DNA of 64,000 bases, from NCBI RefSeq assembly GCF_000622325.1, contig NZ_JASE01000005.1:1488001-1552000 (forward strand). The letters run 5' to 3'. Source of the DNA: Sulfitobacter geojensis (GTDB taxonomy: Bacteria; Pseudomonadota; Alphaproteobacteria; Rhodobacterales; Rhodobacteraceae). Each line of letters begins with the position of its first letter. Positions within the stretch are counted from its first letter, which is position 1. The position numbers and the translations under genes are program-made. Below are positions 19,089 to 27,841 of the stretch, in pieces. The notes under the pieces are model-generated. The model saw only the letters and a list, made by a program, of their open reading frames with translations, was not told the origin of the DNA and did not search any database.

Positions 19089-20327
19089 ATGCCTGTTCTA
19101 GTGATGAAATTCGGTGGCACCTCTGTGGCCACGCTGGACCGGATCCGCCGCGCGGCGAAACGTGTGGGTGTTGAAGTGGCCAAGGGCTATGACGTGATTG
19201 TCATTGTATCTGCCATGTCCGGCAAAACCAACGAGCTGGTCGGCTGGGTTAACGAGACGTCTCCGATGTATGACGCGCGTGAATATGATGCGGTTGTGTC
19301 ATCGGGCGAGAATGTGACCGCTGGTTTGATGGCGCTGACATTGCAAGAGATGGATGTGCCGGCGCGGTCCTGGCAAGGCTGGCAGGTGCCGGTGCAGACC
19401 ACCAGTGCCCATTCCGCGGCGCGGATCGAGGATATTCCGCCGGCCAACATCATGGGCAAGTTTGCCGAGGGCATGAAGGTTGCGGTTGTCGCTGGATTTC
19501 AAGGGGTGAGCCCCGAGGGGCGGATCACAACATTGGGGCGCGGTGGATCGGACACAACTGCGGTGGCGTTTGCGGCGGCATTCGAGGCTGAGCGTTGCGA
19601 TATTTATACGGATGTGGACGGGGTTTACACCACAGACCCAAGGGTTGAAGCCAAGGCGCGCAAGCTCGACAAGATATCGTTTGAAGAGATGTTGGAACTG
19701 GCGTCGCTTGGGGCCAAGGTTTTGCAGACCCGGTCGGTTGAACTGGCGATGCGCTACAAGGTGAAACTGCGGGTACTGTCGAGTTTTGAAGAACAATCGG
19801 ACGATGCCGGAACGCTTGTCTGTGATGAGGAGGAAATTATGGAAAGCAATGTGGTTGCAGGAGTGGCGTTCAGCCGCGAAGAGGCCAAGATGACGCTGGT
19901 GTCGGTTGCGGACCGGCCGGGCATTGCGGCGTTGATCTTTTCCGCCTTGTCGGATGCCGGTGTGAACGTGGATATGATCGTGCAGAACATCTCCGAAGAG
20001 GGGCGCACAGACATGACGTGGTCCTGTCCGGTGGATCAGGTCAAACGCGCCGAACAGGCGATGGCGGATGCGAAATCCAGTGGCGTGATCAACTACAGCG
20101 AATTGTTGGCCGATCAGGAGGTTGCGAAGGTGTCGGTCGTCGGCATCGGCATGCGCAGCCATACCGGCGTTGCCGCCAAGATGTTTCAGGTGCTGTCCAA
20201 TGAGGGCATCAACATTCAGGTTATCACCACATCAGAGATCAAGATTTCTGTGCTGATCAACCGTAAATACATGGAACTGGCCGTGCAGGCGCTGCATGAC
20301 GCCTTTGAACTGGACAAGGCCGCCTGA
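19089..20327 (+). CDS. lysC: Aspartate kinase
   Basis: The 412-residue enzyme phosphorylates aspartate at the head of the lysine, methionine and threonine pathway. KFGGTSV (residues 7-13), the SSGENVTAGLMA segment and TLGRGGSDTTAVAFAAA form the kinase site; two ACT domains follow from about residue 265 (VSVADRPGIAALIFSALSD and VVGIGMRSHTGVAAKMF), which predicts feedback control by lysine or threonine. It precedes ptsP, an arrangement common in this group. A GC-rich stem follows the stop. Confidence 0.96.
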   Translation: MPVLVMKFGGTSVATLDRIRRAAKRVGVEVAKGYDVIVIVSAMSGKTNELVGWVNETSPMYDAREYDAVVSSGENVTAGLMALTLQEMDVPARSWQGWQVPVQTTSAHSAARIEDIPPANIMGKFAEGMKVAVVAGFQGVSPEGRITTLGRGGSDTTAVAFAAAFEAERCDIYTDVDGVYTTDPRVEAKARKLDKISFEEMLELASLGAKVLQTRSVELAMRYKVKLRVLSSFEEQSDDAGTLVCDEEEIMESNVVAGVAFSREEAKMTLVSVADRPGIAALIFSALSDAGVNVDMIVQNISEEGRTDMTWSCPVDQVKRAEQAMADAKSSGVINYSELLADQEVAKVSVVGIGMRSHTGVAAKMFQVLSNEGINIQVITTSEIKISVLINRKYMELAVQALHDAFELDKAA

Positions 20328-20355
20328 TCTGGGGCGCGGGGATGGCGAATTGTTG

Positions 20356-20378
20356 CGCCGCCCTGCGGCGTTGATTTT
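20356..20378 (+). terminator. Possible terminator after lysC
   Basis: CGCCGC (20356-20361) pairs with GCGGCG (20365-20370) around a 3-base loop, followed by TTGATTTT. The stem is short but GC-rich; it may only attenuate transcription between lysC and ptsP. Confidence 0.4.
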
Positions 20379-20494
20379 CAGCGCATTGCCGCGTTGCAAC
20401 CAAGAATTGTACCTCTCGACCTAAATCGGCCATTTCGCTTTTGCGTGGCCTGTGGTGTAAGCTGATCTGGGTTGAACCGGAAGGACGCGCCAGT

Positions 20495-22744
20495 ATGGCC
20501 GAGCGTACAGAGACAGAAAGCCGCAAGCTGTTAGGCAGGCTGCGCGATGCGATGGCTGGCGATCACGCCGGTCAGGAGCGTTTGGACAAGATCACCCATC
20601 TGATTGCGACTTCAATGGGGTGCGAGGTCTGTTCGATCTATTTGTTCCGCGACGATGACACGCTGGAACTTTGCGCGACCGAGGGTCTGAATGCGCAGGC
20701 GGTGCATGAAACCCGTATGAAACTGGGCGAAGGTCTGGTCGGGCGGGTCGCAAAATACCGCCGTGTGATTAACACACCGGATGCACCGCAAGCGGTCGGT
20801 TTCCGTTTCATGCCCGAAACGGGTGAAGAGATTTACTCGAGCTTTCTGGGCGTGCCCGTGCAGCGGCTGGGCGAAACGCTGGGCGTCCTTGTGGTTCAGT
20901 CAAAAACTGCGCGCGAATTTTCTGCCGATGAAGTTTATGCGCTTGAAGTTGTTGCGATGGTTCTGGCCGAGATGACCGAGTTGGGTGCCTTTGTGGGCGA
21001 GGGCGCTGCCATGTCGGCGCGCCATTCACAGCCGGTTTTGCTGCGTGGCACCGTTGCACAGGAAGGCGTGGCCGAGGGTCATGTCTGGTTGCACGAACCG
21101 CGTGTTGTCGTGTCCAACGTCATCGCCGATGATCCGGTGCGTGAAACAGAGCGTTTGACCGAAGCGGTGGATACCCTGCGTGTCGGCGTGGACCAGATGC
21201 TGTCAATGGCCGCTAACGGCGACAAGGACCAGCAGCAGGTGTTGGAAACCTACCGGATGTTCGCCAATTCCAAAGGGTGGATGCGTCGGATGTCGGAAGA
21301 CATTCAAAGCGGGTTGTCCGCAGAGGCTGCTGTCGAAAAGGAGCAATCGCTGGCGCGCGCCCGGATGAGCCAATCGACCGACGCTTACTTGCGGGAGCGT
21401 CTGAGCGATCTGGATGACCTTTCCAATCGGTTGCTGCGCATTCTGACCGGGCAGGGGGCCGATACCGGCGCGGAAATGCCTGCCGATCCGATTCTGGTGG
21501 CGCGCAACATCGGTCCGGCGGAATTGCTGGAGTACGGGCGCAGCCTGCGCGGAATTGTCCTTGAAGGCGGCTCTGTCGGGTCGCATGCCGCAATTGTGGC
21601 GCGGGCATTGGCGATTCCGTTGATCGTCCATGCCGGACGGATCACCAATGATGCGTTGAACGGCGATCACATCATGGTGGACGGCGAACAGGGCATTATC
21701 CACCTGCGCCCCGATGATATGGTTGCCACGGCTTTCCGCGATAAAATCGCGATGCAGGCGGCGGCACAGGAACGTTATTCAGCGATTTTGGATGAACCTG
21801 CGCAGGCGAAATGTGGTGCGGTGGTCAAACTGGATATGAACGCGGGGTTGATGGCGGATCTGCCGTCGCTGGTCAGTTCCGGTGCTGAAGGTGTCGGGCT
21901 GTTCCGCACTGAATTACAGTTTCTCGTGCGTAACCAGATGCCGAAACGTTCCGAGTTATCGGCGCTTTATGCGCGGGTACTGGATGCGGCGGGTGGCAAG
22001 CGGGTGGTGTTTCGCACGCTTGATATCGGGTCGGACAAAGTGCTGCCCTATATGAAACCCAATGACGAACCGAACCCCGCATTGGGGTGGCGGGCCATTC
22101 GGGTGGGCTTGGACAAGCCCGGTGTCATGCGGATGCAATTGCAAGCGTTGATCCGTGCGGCAAACGGGCGACCCTTGACGGTGATGTTTCCTTTTGTTGC
22201 CCAGTTCGAGGAGTTTCGCGCAGCGCGTCGTGAGGTCGACAAGGCCATCGCGCGCGAGGAAAAGCTGGGTCATGTGTTGCCAAGCAAGATCGAAGTCGGG
22301 GCCATGCTTGAAACGCCCAGCCTTGCATTCGCACCCGAGAAATTCTTTGAAGAGGTCAAGTTTCTGTCGGTTGGCGGGAACGATCTTAAACAGTTTTTCT
22401 TTGCCGCGGATCGTGAAAACGAACGTGTCCGCAAACGCTATGACACGTTGAACGTCAGCTTTCTGACCTTTCTCGAAGGGATCGTCGAACGCTGCGCGCG
22501 CACCAACACCGATCTGTCATTTTGTGGCGAAGATGCGGGCCGTCCGGTTGAGGCGTTGTGCTTTGCCGCCATCGGTTTTCGCAGCCTGTCCATGCGGCCC
22601 GCGTCAATCGGTCCGGTTAAAAGCCTGCTGCGGCGTTGCAATCTTGAAGATGTCCGCGAGGTTATCAACGCCGCGCGTGAACGTGGCGAGATGTCTGTAC
22701 GCGCGGATGTGATGGAATATGTGAAGGCGCAGCATCAAACCTGA
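20495..22744 (+). CDS. ptsP: Phosphoenolpyruvate-protein phosphotransferase of the nitrogen PTS (EI-Ntr)
   Basis: The 749-residue protein has an N-terminal GAF domain (about residues 20-165, with VCSIYLFRDDDTLELCATEG) followed by a full enzyme I. The phospho-accepting histidine is His364 in GSVGSHAAIVARALAIP, and the PEP-binding barrel has GVGLFRTELQFLVR and EVGAMLETPS. It takes phosphate from PEP and passes it to NPr and EIIA-Ntr, a regulatory rather than sugar-transport chain. The ATG at 20495 follows GGAAGGA; an earlier in-frame start at 20441 is unlikely. Confidence 0.95.
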   Translation: MAERTETESRKLLGRLRDAMAGDHAGQERLDKITHLIATSMGCEVCSIYLFRDDDTLELCATEGLNAQAVHETRMKLGEGLVGRVAKYRRVINTPDAPQAVGFRFMPETGEEIYSSFLGVPVQRLGETLGVLVVQSKTAREFSADEVYALEVVAMVLAEMTELGAFVGEGAAMSARHSQPVLLRGTVAQEGVAEGHVWLHEPRVVVSNVIADDPVRETERLTEAVDTLRVGVDQMLSMAANGDKDQQQVLETYRMFANSKGWMRRMSEDIQSGLSAEAAVEKEQSLARARMSQSTDAYLRERLSDLDDLSNRLLRILTGQGADTGAEMPADPILVARNIGPAELLEYGRSLRGIVLEGGSVGSHAAIVARALAIPLIVHAGRITNDALNGDHIMVDGEQGIIHLRPDDMVATAFRDKIAMQAAAQERYSAILDEPAQAKCGAVVKLDMNAGLMADLPSLVSSGAEGVGLFRTELQFLVRNQMPKRSELSALYARVLDAAGGKRVVFRTLDIGSDKVLPYMKPNDEPNPALGWRAIRVGLDKPGVMRMQLQALIRAANGRPLTVMFPFVAQFEEFRAARREVDKAIAREEKLGHVLPSKIEVGAMLETPSLAFAPEKFFEEVKFLSVGGNDLKQFFFAADRENERVRKRYDTLNVSFLTFLEGIVERCARTNTDLSFCGEDAGRPVEALCFAAIGFRSLSMRPASIGPVKSLLRRCNLEDVREVINAARERGEMSVRADVMEYVKAQHQT

Positions 22745-22748
22745 CGTG

Positions 22749-22937
22749 CTACTTTGCCGCCTTCACTGCGGCGCGCAAAACGTCACGGTCCCCGATGTGG
22801 TTGGCCAAGATCAGGATCAGTCGCGCGTTGAACGCGTCACTTTCATCATCGCTCAATCCGGTATGGGCCTGCAAAAGTTCATCATAAAACCCGTCTGGGT
22901 CAGGGATGTTCGGCGTAAGGTTCAAGGTCATGTTCAA
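22749..22937 (-). CDS. DUF2783 family small protein
   Basis: The 62-residue protein has the DUF2783 pattern: PDPDGFYDELLQAHTGLSDDES followed by a helix ending in LANHIGDRDVLRAAVKAA. The family has no known function and is regularly encoded directly after FAD-dependent aromatic hydroxylases, as here: the ATG overlaps the hydroxylase stop (ATGA). A role as accessory subunit of that enzyme is an inference from this conserved pairing. Its stop lies 4 bases from the convergent ptsP stop. Confidence 0.8.
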   Translation of the reverse strand: MNMTLNLTPNIPDPDGFYDELLQAHTGLSDDESDAFNARLILILANHIGDRDVLRAAVKAAK

Positions 22938-24556
22938 CCCTTTGCAAGTGAAGTGGTCAGGGCGGCCTGTACAGCCGCTGCGTCAAAACCGGACCAGCGT
23001 GCGACGATGTGTTGGTCAGGCCGGATCAGATAAAGCGCCTTTTCGGCTGTGCCGAGATACCGTTGCGTCAGCAGGGGGGACGGGACGGGGATATGCACAA
23101 TTTTCGGTGTGACACCCTGCGCTGTAACAGGCGCGGGGACGGGCCCGCCGATGGCGAGCAGGGTGAACCCGTTTAGATGGTCCAATAGAAACCCGTCGCC
23201 AACCGGCGCATCGACGCAGGCCGCGCCGGGCCGTGTGATCGCAGGACCGTCCAGCCCGTCGGGACCGAAAAGCGCGAAACCATCGTAGACGCAGGGTAAC
23301 GATAACCGCCCCGAATTGACGAATGGGCGCGCAAAACTGTGTTTTCCGGCCAGATCCAGGACAGCATTGCGAAAGGTTTTACTGATCTTTGACTTGGGGG
23401 TCATGAAATCCGTCGCGCGAGAAGAGTTGAGGATGTTCTCATCCGCACCGAATTCCCGTTCGCTTGCGTAACTCTCCAGCAGACGCGCATCGGCGTATCC
23501 TTTCAGCACCATGTCCAGTTTCCACGCCAGATTTTCGGCGTCCTGCACCCCTGAATTTGCACCACGCGCGCCAAAGGGTGATACCTGATGCGCGCTGTCA
23601 CCGGCAAAGAACACTGGCCCGTGGCGGAACTGTTGCATGCGGCGGCATTGGAAAGTGTAGATAGAAGTCCAGACCAGTTCATATTCCGGCACCGTCCCTG
23701 TCTGGCTGGACAGCATGGCGTCGACGCGGGCGCGGATATTAGCCTGATCCAGCTCTTTGGCGCGATCAATGTCCCAGCCCAATTGAAAATCAATCCGCCA
23801 GATATCGTCGGGCTGTTTGTGCAAAAGCGCGGATTGGCCGGCGCCCTCAAAGGGTGGTTCAAACCAGAACCAGCGTTCGGTCGGAAAATCCGCTTTCATT
23901 CGCACGTCTGCAATCAGGAAATTATCCTCGAACACCCGCCCGTCAAAGGACAGGCCCATCATATCACGCAGTGCCGACCGCGCGCCGTCACAAGCGACCA
24001 GATAATCGGCCTCAAGCTGGTAGGGGCCGTCCGGTGTGTCGACGTCCAGCGTCACATGGGTATCATGGTTGTGCAGGCCGCTCACGCGGTTGCGTCCGCG
24101 CAATTCGATCGGGGCACCATCGCCTTGGGCCGCACGGATGGCATCGACAAGAAAGCGTTCAAATTCAGGCTGTTGCAAGTTGATAAAGGCGGGGTTGCGA
24201 TGGCCGTCTTCGGGCAGCAGATCAAAGCCGAACAACTGTCCGTCGCCGCGAAACACACGGCCCACATTCCACACGACGCCCTTGTCGACCATCGGTGCCG
24301 CGGCCCCGAGCCGGTGGGCGATGTCGAGCGTGCGTTTGGCAAAACAGATTGCCTTGCTTCCCAGTCCGGCACCGTCGTGATCGTCCAACAGCAGAACCGG
24401 CGTGCCCTTTTTTCCCAGATCAAGGGCGAGCGACAGGCCCACAGGGCCGCCCCCTACAATGACAACAGGATGGCGTTGCGGCGCATCATCGCTTTGCGCT
24501 GGAACTTTGGCGTATGGATAGAGTTTGAAGGCGGTTTCGTAACGTGACGCAACCAT
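22934..24556 (-). CDS. FAD-dependent aromatic-ring hydroxylase (PHBH/MhpA-like)
   Basis: The 540-residue protein is a group A flavin monooxygenase: VVIVGGGPVGLSLALDL binds FAD (about residues 31-47), DYLVACDGARSALR is the middle motif, and FFAGDSAHQVSPFGARGANSG is the second FAD motif. A C-terminal thioredoxin-like part is present, as in MhpA-type 3-hydroxyphenylpropionate hydroxylases. The aromatic substrate cannot be read from the sequence. It is 92 bases downstream of the FMN dehydrogenase gene, with an inverted repeat in the gap, so it may have its own promoter rather than belong to the sulfonate operon. Confidence 0.86.
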   Translation of the reverse strand: MVASRYETAFKLYPYAKVPAQSDDAPQRHPVVIVGGGPVGLSLALDLGKKGTPVLLLDDHDGAGLGSKAICFAKRTLDIAHRLGAAAPMVDKGVVWNVGRVFRGDGQLFGFDLLPEDGHRNPAFINLQQPEFERFLVDAIRAAQGDGAPIELRGRNRVSGLHNHDTHVTLDVDTPDGPYQLEADYLVACDGARSALRDMMGLSFDGRVFEDNFLIADVRMKADFPTERWFWFEPPFEGAGQSALLHKQPDDIWRIDFQLGWDIDRAKELDQANIRARVDAMLSSQTGTVPEYELVWTSIYTFQCRRMQQFRHGPVFFAGDSAHQVSPFGARGANSGVQDAENLAWKLDMVLKGYADARLLESYASEREFGADENILNSSRATDFMTPKSKISKTFRNAVLDLAGKHSFARPFVNSGRLSLPCVYDGFALFGPDGLDGPAITRPGAACVDAPVGDGFLLDHLNGFTLLAIGGPVPAPVTAQGVTPKIVHIPVPSPLLTQRYLGTAEKALYLIRPDQHIVARWSGFDAAAVQAALTTSLAKG

Positions 24557-24606
24557 ATTGTTCCCCGTCGATTTTATCTTGCAGCATTCAAATGCCAGTC
24601 GATAAC

Positions 24607-24632
24607 TGGTTAGTAGTTACTTTTGTAACCAA
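24607..24632. promoter_or_regulatory. Inverted repeat upstream of the FAD hydroxylase gene
   Basis: GTTAC (24616-24620) and GTAAC (24625-24629) flank TTTT, and the arms are loosely extended by TGGTTA and CCAAC. It lies 60-70 bases upstream of the hydroxylase ATG, a position suited to a repressor of the GntR or MarR type. No regulator gene is adjacent, so this is only a candidate operator. Confidence 0.3.
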
Positions 24633-24648
24633 CAACAGGTTTCTTCAA

Positions 24649-25755
24649 TCAGGTCTGGCTTTCCAGATCGTTCAAACCGGTAAGGCCGGTCTGCGCCATG
24701 GCGATGCTCAATTCGTCACTCAGGACCTGCCACAAGGCGTTCAGCCCGTCCTCACCGCCCGCTGCGATGGCAAATTGCAAGATGCGCCCGAAAAAGGTGA
24801 AATCGGCGCCCGCATGCAGCGACTTCAGCACGTCTTCGCCCGAGCGAAGCCCGCTGTCGAAAAACAAAGGGATATCGGGACCAACGGCCTTGCGTATCGC
24901 GGGCAGCACCTTGAACGGGGCAGGCGCGCTATCCAACTGGCGCGCACCGTGGCTGGAAACCTGTATCGCGTCGACACCGGCCTGTTTTAGCATCACAGCG
25001 TCCTCGACATCCAGCACCCCCTTGACGACGAGTTTGCCCTGCCAGCGGTCGCGCATCTGCTTTAGCGTGTCCCAATCAGCGCGTGCGCGGCTTTCAGTCC
25101 GGTCGAAACGATAGCCCTCCATCTGAAAATTCGCCATCTCGGGTTTGCCGTGCAATAGCGTGTTCAGCGACCAGCGCGGGTGCAGCGCAAAGTCGATGAA
25201 TTGTTTCGGGCCCATGCGAAACGGCATCTTGAAACCATGGCGCAGTTCGCGCGGGCGGCGGCCCACTTCGGGCACATCCGCAGTCAACACCAACGTCTGG
25301 TATCCGGCATCGCGGGCGCGGTCGATCAGTTTGAAAGTCCCCACACCATTCCCGCTAAAGTAAATCTGGAACCATGCATGCCCCTGAGCGACATCAATGA
25401 TTTGCTCTAGGGGGGTGGAGGCCACGGTGGAAACCCCATGCGGTATTTTGTATCGCGCGGCCAATCGCGCCAACATCAGATCGGCACCGGGTGCAGACAG
25501 ATTGCACATGCCCATAGGGGCAATGCCAAAAGGGCGTTCAACAGATGCGCCGAAGAGATCAACAGATAACGAGCGGTGATGCACGTCTTTCAGGATACGG
25601 GACCGTAGGGTCATGGCATCAAGGGCCGCGCGGTTGCGCGCCGCCCCCGTTTCACGCCCTGCGGCCCCGTCAATATAGTCGAATACCATCCAGGGCAGGC
25701 GACGTTTGGCAATGCGCCGCGCGTCCTCTGCCGCGTGGATGGCACGGGCAGACAT
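24649..25755 (-). CDS. FMN-dependent alpha-hydroxy-acid dehydrogenase (candidate sulfolactate dehydrogenase)
   Basis: The 368-residue protein is in the lactate oxidase/cytochrome b2/glycolate oxidase family. The catalytic His and the substrate-binding Arg are kept as SSHGARQLD (His269, Arg272), where the family consensus is SNHGGRQLD. FGIAPMGM and the later FFDSGLRSGEDVLKSLHAGA bind FMN. Its start overlaps the comE stop (TGATG), which puts it firmly in the operon. The gene order suggests it oxidises sulfolactate to sulfopyruvate, the substrate of ComDE; this is inference, and lactate or another hydroxy acid is the alternative. A longer frame adds 29 unlikely residues. Confidence 0.85.
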   Translation of the reverse strand: MSARAIHAAEDARRIAKRRLPWMVFDYIDGAAGRETGAARNRAALDAMTLRSRILKDVHHRSLSVDLFGASVERPFGIAPMGMCNLSAPGADLMLARLAARYKIPHGVSTVASTPLEQIIDVAQGHAWFQIYFSGNGVGTFKLIDRARDAGYQTLVLTADVPEVGRRPRELRHGFKMPFRMGPKQFIDFALHPRWSLNTLLHGKPEMANFQMEGYRFDRTESRARADWDTLKQMRDRWQGKLVVKGVLDVEDAVMLKQAGVDAIQVSSHGARQLDSAPAPFKVLPAIRKAVGPDIPLFFDSGLRSGEDVLKSLHAGADFTFFGRILQFAIAAGGEDGLNALWQVLSDELSIAMAQTGLTGLNDLESQT

Positions 25756-26309
25756 CAGCCTGCGACAGCTTTCATGAACCGGTCGCGAATGACCACAGGG
25801 TCCATTGTGATGACCGGCAACTTGATGTTGCCGCTGTCGCATTTACAGACGATCACCGTCATCTTTTTGCTGTCAATTGCGCCTTGCAAAACAGGCCCGA
25901 GGTCCTTGTCCTGCACCTCGATCACATTCTCACAACCGCAGGCCTTGGCGACCGCCGTCAGCGATGTCTTTTTGCCCGCATAGGTCGGTTGATCGCCGGT
26001 CGATCCGTATGATCCGTTGTCGATGATCAACAAGATGTAATTGTCGGCGACATTGTTGGCGATGGTCGGCAGGGTGCCGAGGTTGGTCAGCACGGACCCG
26101 TCACCGTCGATGGAAATGACGGTCTTGTCTTGCGACAATGCCAACCCAAGACCGATGGAGGAGGACAGGCCCATGGTGCCCAACATATAAAAATTAGTGG
26201 GCTGGTCGTCGATCATGTGCAGCTCTTGGCTGGGCAAACCGATGTTACACACAACAAGTTGGTCGCGGAGGATGGGCGCGATGTCGCGCAGGATTTCAGA
26301 TCTGATCAT
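25755..26309 (-). CDS. comE: Sulfopyruvate decarboxylase, beta subunit
   Basis: The 184-residue protein is the TPP/Mg-binding half of a two-subunit decarboxylase: VISIDGDGSVLTNLGT (GDGS at residues 69-72) and LLIIDNGSYGSTGDQ complete the TPP motif. It starts MIRSEILRDIAPILRDQ. Split ComD/ComE pairs of about 170 and 185 residues decarboxylate 3-sulfopyruvate to sulfoacetaldehyde; phosphonopyruvate decarboxylase is the single-chain relative of about 380 residues. The start overlaps the comD stop (ATGA), so the subunits are translationally coupled. Confidence 0.85.
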   Translation of the reverse strand: MIRSEILRDIAPILRDQLVVCNIGLPSQELHMIDDQPTNFYMLGTMGLSSSIGLGLALSQDKTVISIDGDGSVLTNLGTLPTIANNVADNYILLIIDNGSYGSTGDQPTYAGKKTSLTAVAKACGCENVIEVQDKDLGPVLQGAIDSKKMTVIVCKCDSGNIKLPVITMDPVVIRDRFMKAVAG

Positions 26310-26812
26310 TGGTCGCCATAGCCTCCCCAAAAATTGGCGTCGGTCAGGATGGCGACCGGTTTGTTGCACATGAAGGTGTATTTCAAAATCGCATCCAGCT
26401 CTTCCACATCGGACTGGTGGTGGAAGTGGTAGGTCGGAATTTTCATCTCGGCCAACAGCGCCTTGGTATGGACGGCCATTTCCACCTGACAGGCCACCGG
26501 TTCGCGCAATTCACCACGATAGGAAATGAGCATCGGCAGTGGCATGCGGTAGTACTGGATCAGCGTCGCCAATGTATTGATCGTGACACCAATCGCGGTG
26601 TTCTGCATGATGATCGCCGGGCGTTTGCCCCCCATGAAAGCACCGGCGCACAGGCCCATGCCTTCGTCTTCCTTGTTGGACGGTATGTGGAAAATTTCGT
26701 CGCGCGCGTCGATTTCATCGATCACACCGGCCAGCTGTTTGCAGGGCACAGTGGTGACAAAAGAAATATCGTTGGCGACAAGATCATCGGTGATCTTCTT
26801 GTCGATGTTCAT
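26306..26812 (-). CDS. comD: Sulfopyruvate decarboxylase, alpha subunit
   Basis: The 168-residue protein is the pyrimidine-binding half of the TPP enzyme. FVTTVPCKQLAGVIDEI and IPSNKEDEGMGLCAGAFMGG (activating glutamate near residue 48) match ComD, and the C-terminus ends PVAILTDANF. With ComE it forms the complete sulfopyruvate decarboxylase. It lies 48 bases after the alcohol dehydrogenase gene and 4 bases over comE. In Roseobacters comDE occurs in sulfolactate, cysteate and DHPS degradation, which fits the HisD-type dehydrogenase upstream. Confidence 0.85.
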   Translation of the reverse strand: MNIDKKITDDLVANDISFVTTVPCKQLAGVIDEIDARDEIFHIPSNKEDEGMGLCAGAFMGGKRPAIIMQNTAIGVTINTLATLIQYYRMPLPMLISYRGELREPVACQVEMAVHTKALLAEMKIPTYHFHHQSDVEELDAILKYTFMCNKPVAILTDANFWGGYGDQ

Positions 26813-26860
26813 GTTGGAATGCCTTTCCTGATTGGCGTTAATGCGGATTTCGGTGTGTTC

Positions 26861-27841
26861 TTATGACCAAGGGGCAAGCATGATCTTGGGTTCGGCAACG
26901 CGCCCGTTACGAAGGTCGTCAAAGGCCTGTGCACCCTGCGAAAGCGGGCGGTTCTGACACCAGTCCAAAGCCCCCAAGCGTCCGTCAAAGATGGCCCCGG
27001 CGGTATCGCGGAAATCCTGCGCTGTGTAGGTATAAGTGCCGATAAAGCTGATTTCCTGCAAGGTCATTCGGCGGATATCAAGGCCCCCGCTGTCTTCGCC
27101 CAAACCCACGTGGGCAATGACCCCGCCGGGCGTGGCATGGGCGGAGGCTGTCGCGCGGGTCGCGGCGTATCCGACCGCATCGACAACCAACGGATAGCTG
27201 CCTTCGGCCCCGGAGAGCACGGTTTCACCGCAGGTTTCGCGCAGAAATGCGCGGCGCTGCGCGTTCGGTTCCACCATGCTTACCTGTGTCACACCCTGCG
27301 CTTTAAACGCGAGGGATGCAGCCAACCCGATGGCCCCCCCGCCGATCACCAAAGCGCGGCGTTCTGCCTGCGGATGCAACGCGGCAAGCGCCAGGCGGAC
27401 GGCATGCCAGCTGACGGCCAGGGGTTCGGCCAGCGCAGCTTTGTCCAGTGGGACGTGATCGGGGACCGGCACCAGATTGCTTTGCGGCATGGTGATATAT
27501 TGCGCAAACGCGCCTTCACGCGGGGGCATCGAAATGATCTGGCGGGAGGGGCACAGGTTTTCGCGCCCGGCAAGGCAGGCGGCGCAACTGCCGCAATGGA
27601 CCAAGGGGTTGATTGTTACGCGCGTGCCGTTTTCAGGTCCGCCCTCGATGACGCCCGCGGCTTCATGACCAAGGATCAGCGGGGCAGGGCGTCGCGCATC
27701 ATGACCCAGATAGGCATGCATGTCAGATCCGCAAATCCCAACGGCTTCGACGCGCACCAGCGCATCCTCACCGTGGCGCACAGGGTCGGGCATGTCGCGA
27801 AACCCAAGCGTTTCAACACCGTCATATACCAATGCTTTCAT
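26861..27841 (-). CDS. Zinc-dependent alcohol dehydrogenase (MDR), candidate DHPS 2-dehydrogenase
   Basis: The 326-residue protein has the catalytic zinc motif GICGSDMHAYLGH (Cys37), GHEAAG, the structural-zinc cluster CGSCAACLAGRENLC and a Rossmann motif VIGGGAIGLAAS. The open frame runs far upstream over the SDR gene, but the family start is MKALVYDGVETLGF at 27841, which overlaps the SDR stop by ATGA. In known DHPS operons two dehydrogenases (HpsO and HpsP) interconvert DHPS enantiomers by oxidation and re-reduction at C2; this gene and the next upstream are the obvious candidates, an inference from context. Confidence 0.83.
   Translation of the reverse strand: MKALVYDGVETLGFRDMPDPVRHGEDALVRVEAVGICGSDMHAYLGHDARRPAPLILGHEAAGVIEGGPENGTRVTINPLVHCGSCAACLAGRENLCPSRQIISMPPREGAFAQYITMPQSNLVPVPDHVPLDKAALAEPLAVSWHAVRLALAALHPQAERRALVIGGGAIGLAASLAFKAQGVTQVSMVEPNAQRRAFLRETCGETVLSGAEGSYPLVVDAVGYAATRATASAHATPGGVIAHVGLGEDSGGLDIRRMTLQEISFIGTYTYTAQDFRDTAGAIFDGRLGALDWCQNRPLSQGAQAFDDLRNGRVAEPKIMLAPWS

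Noticed and set aside
25755-26812. Phosphonopyruvate decarboxylase
   Set aside because: That enzyme is usually one chain of about 380 residues next to phosphoenolpyruvate mutase. Here two coupled subunits occur without a mutase, as in ComDE.
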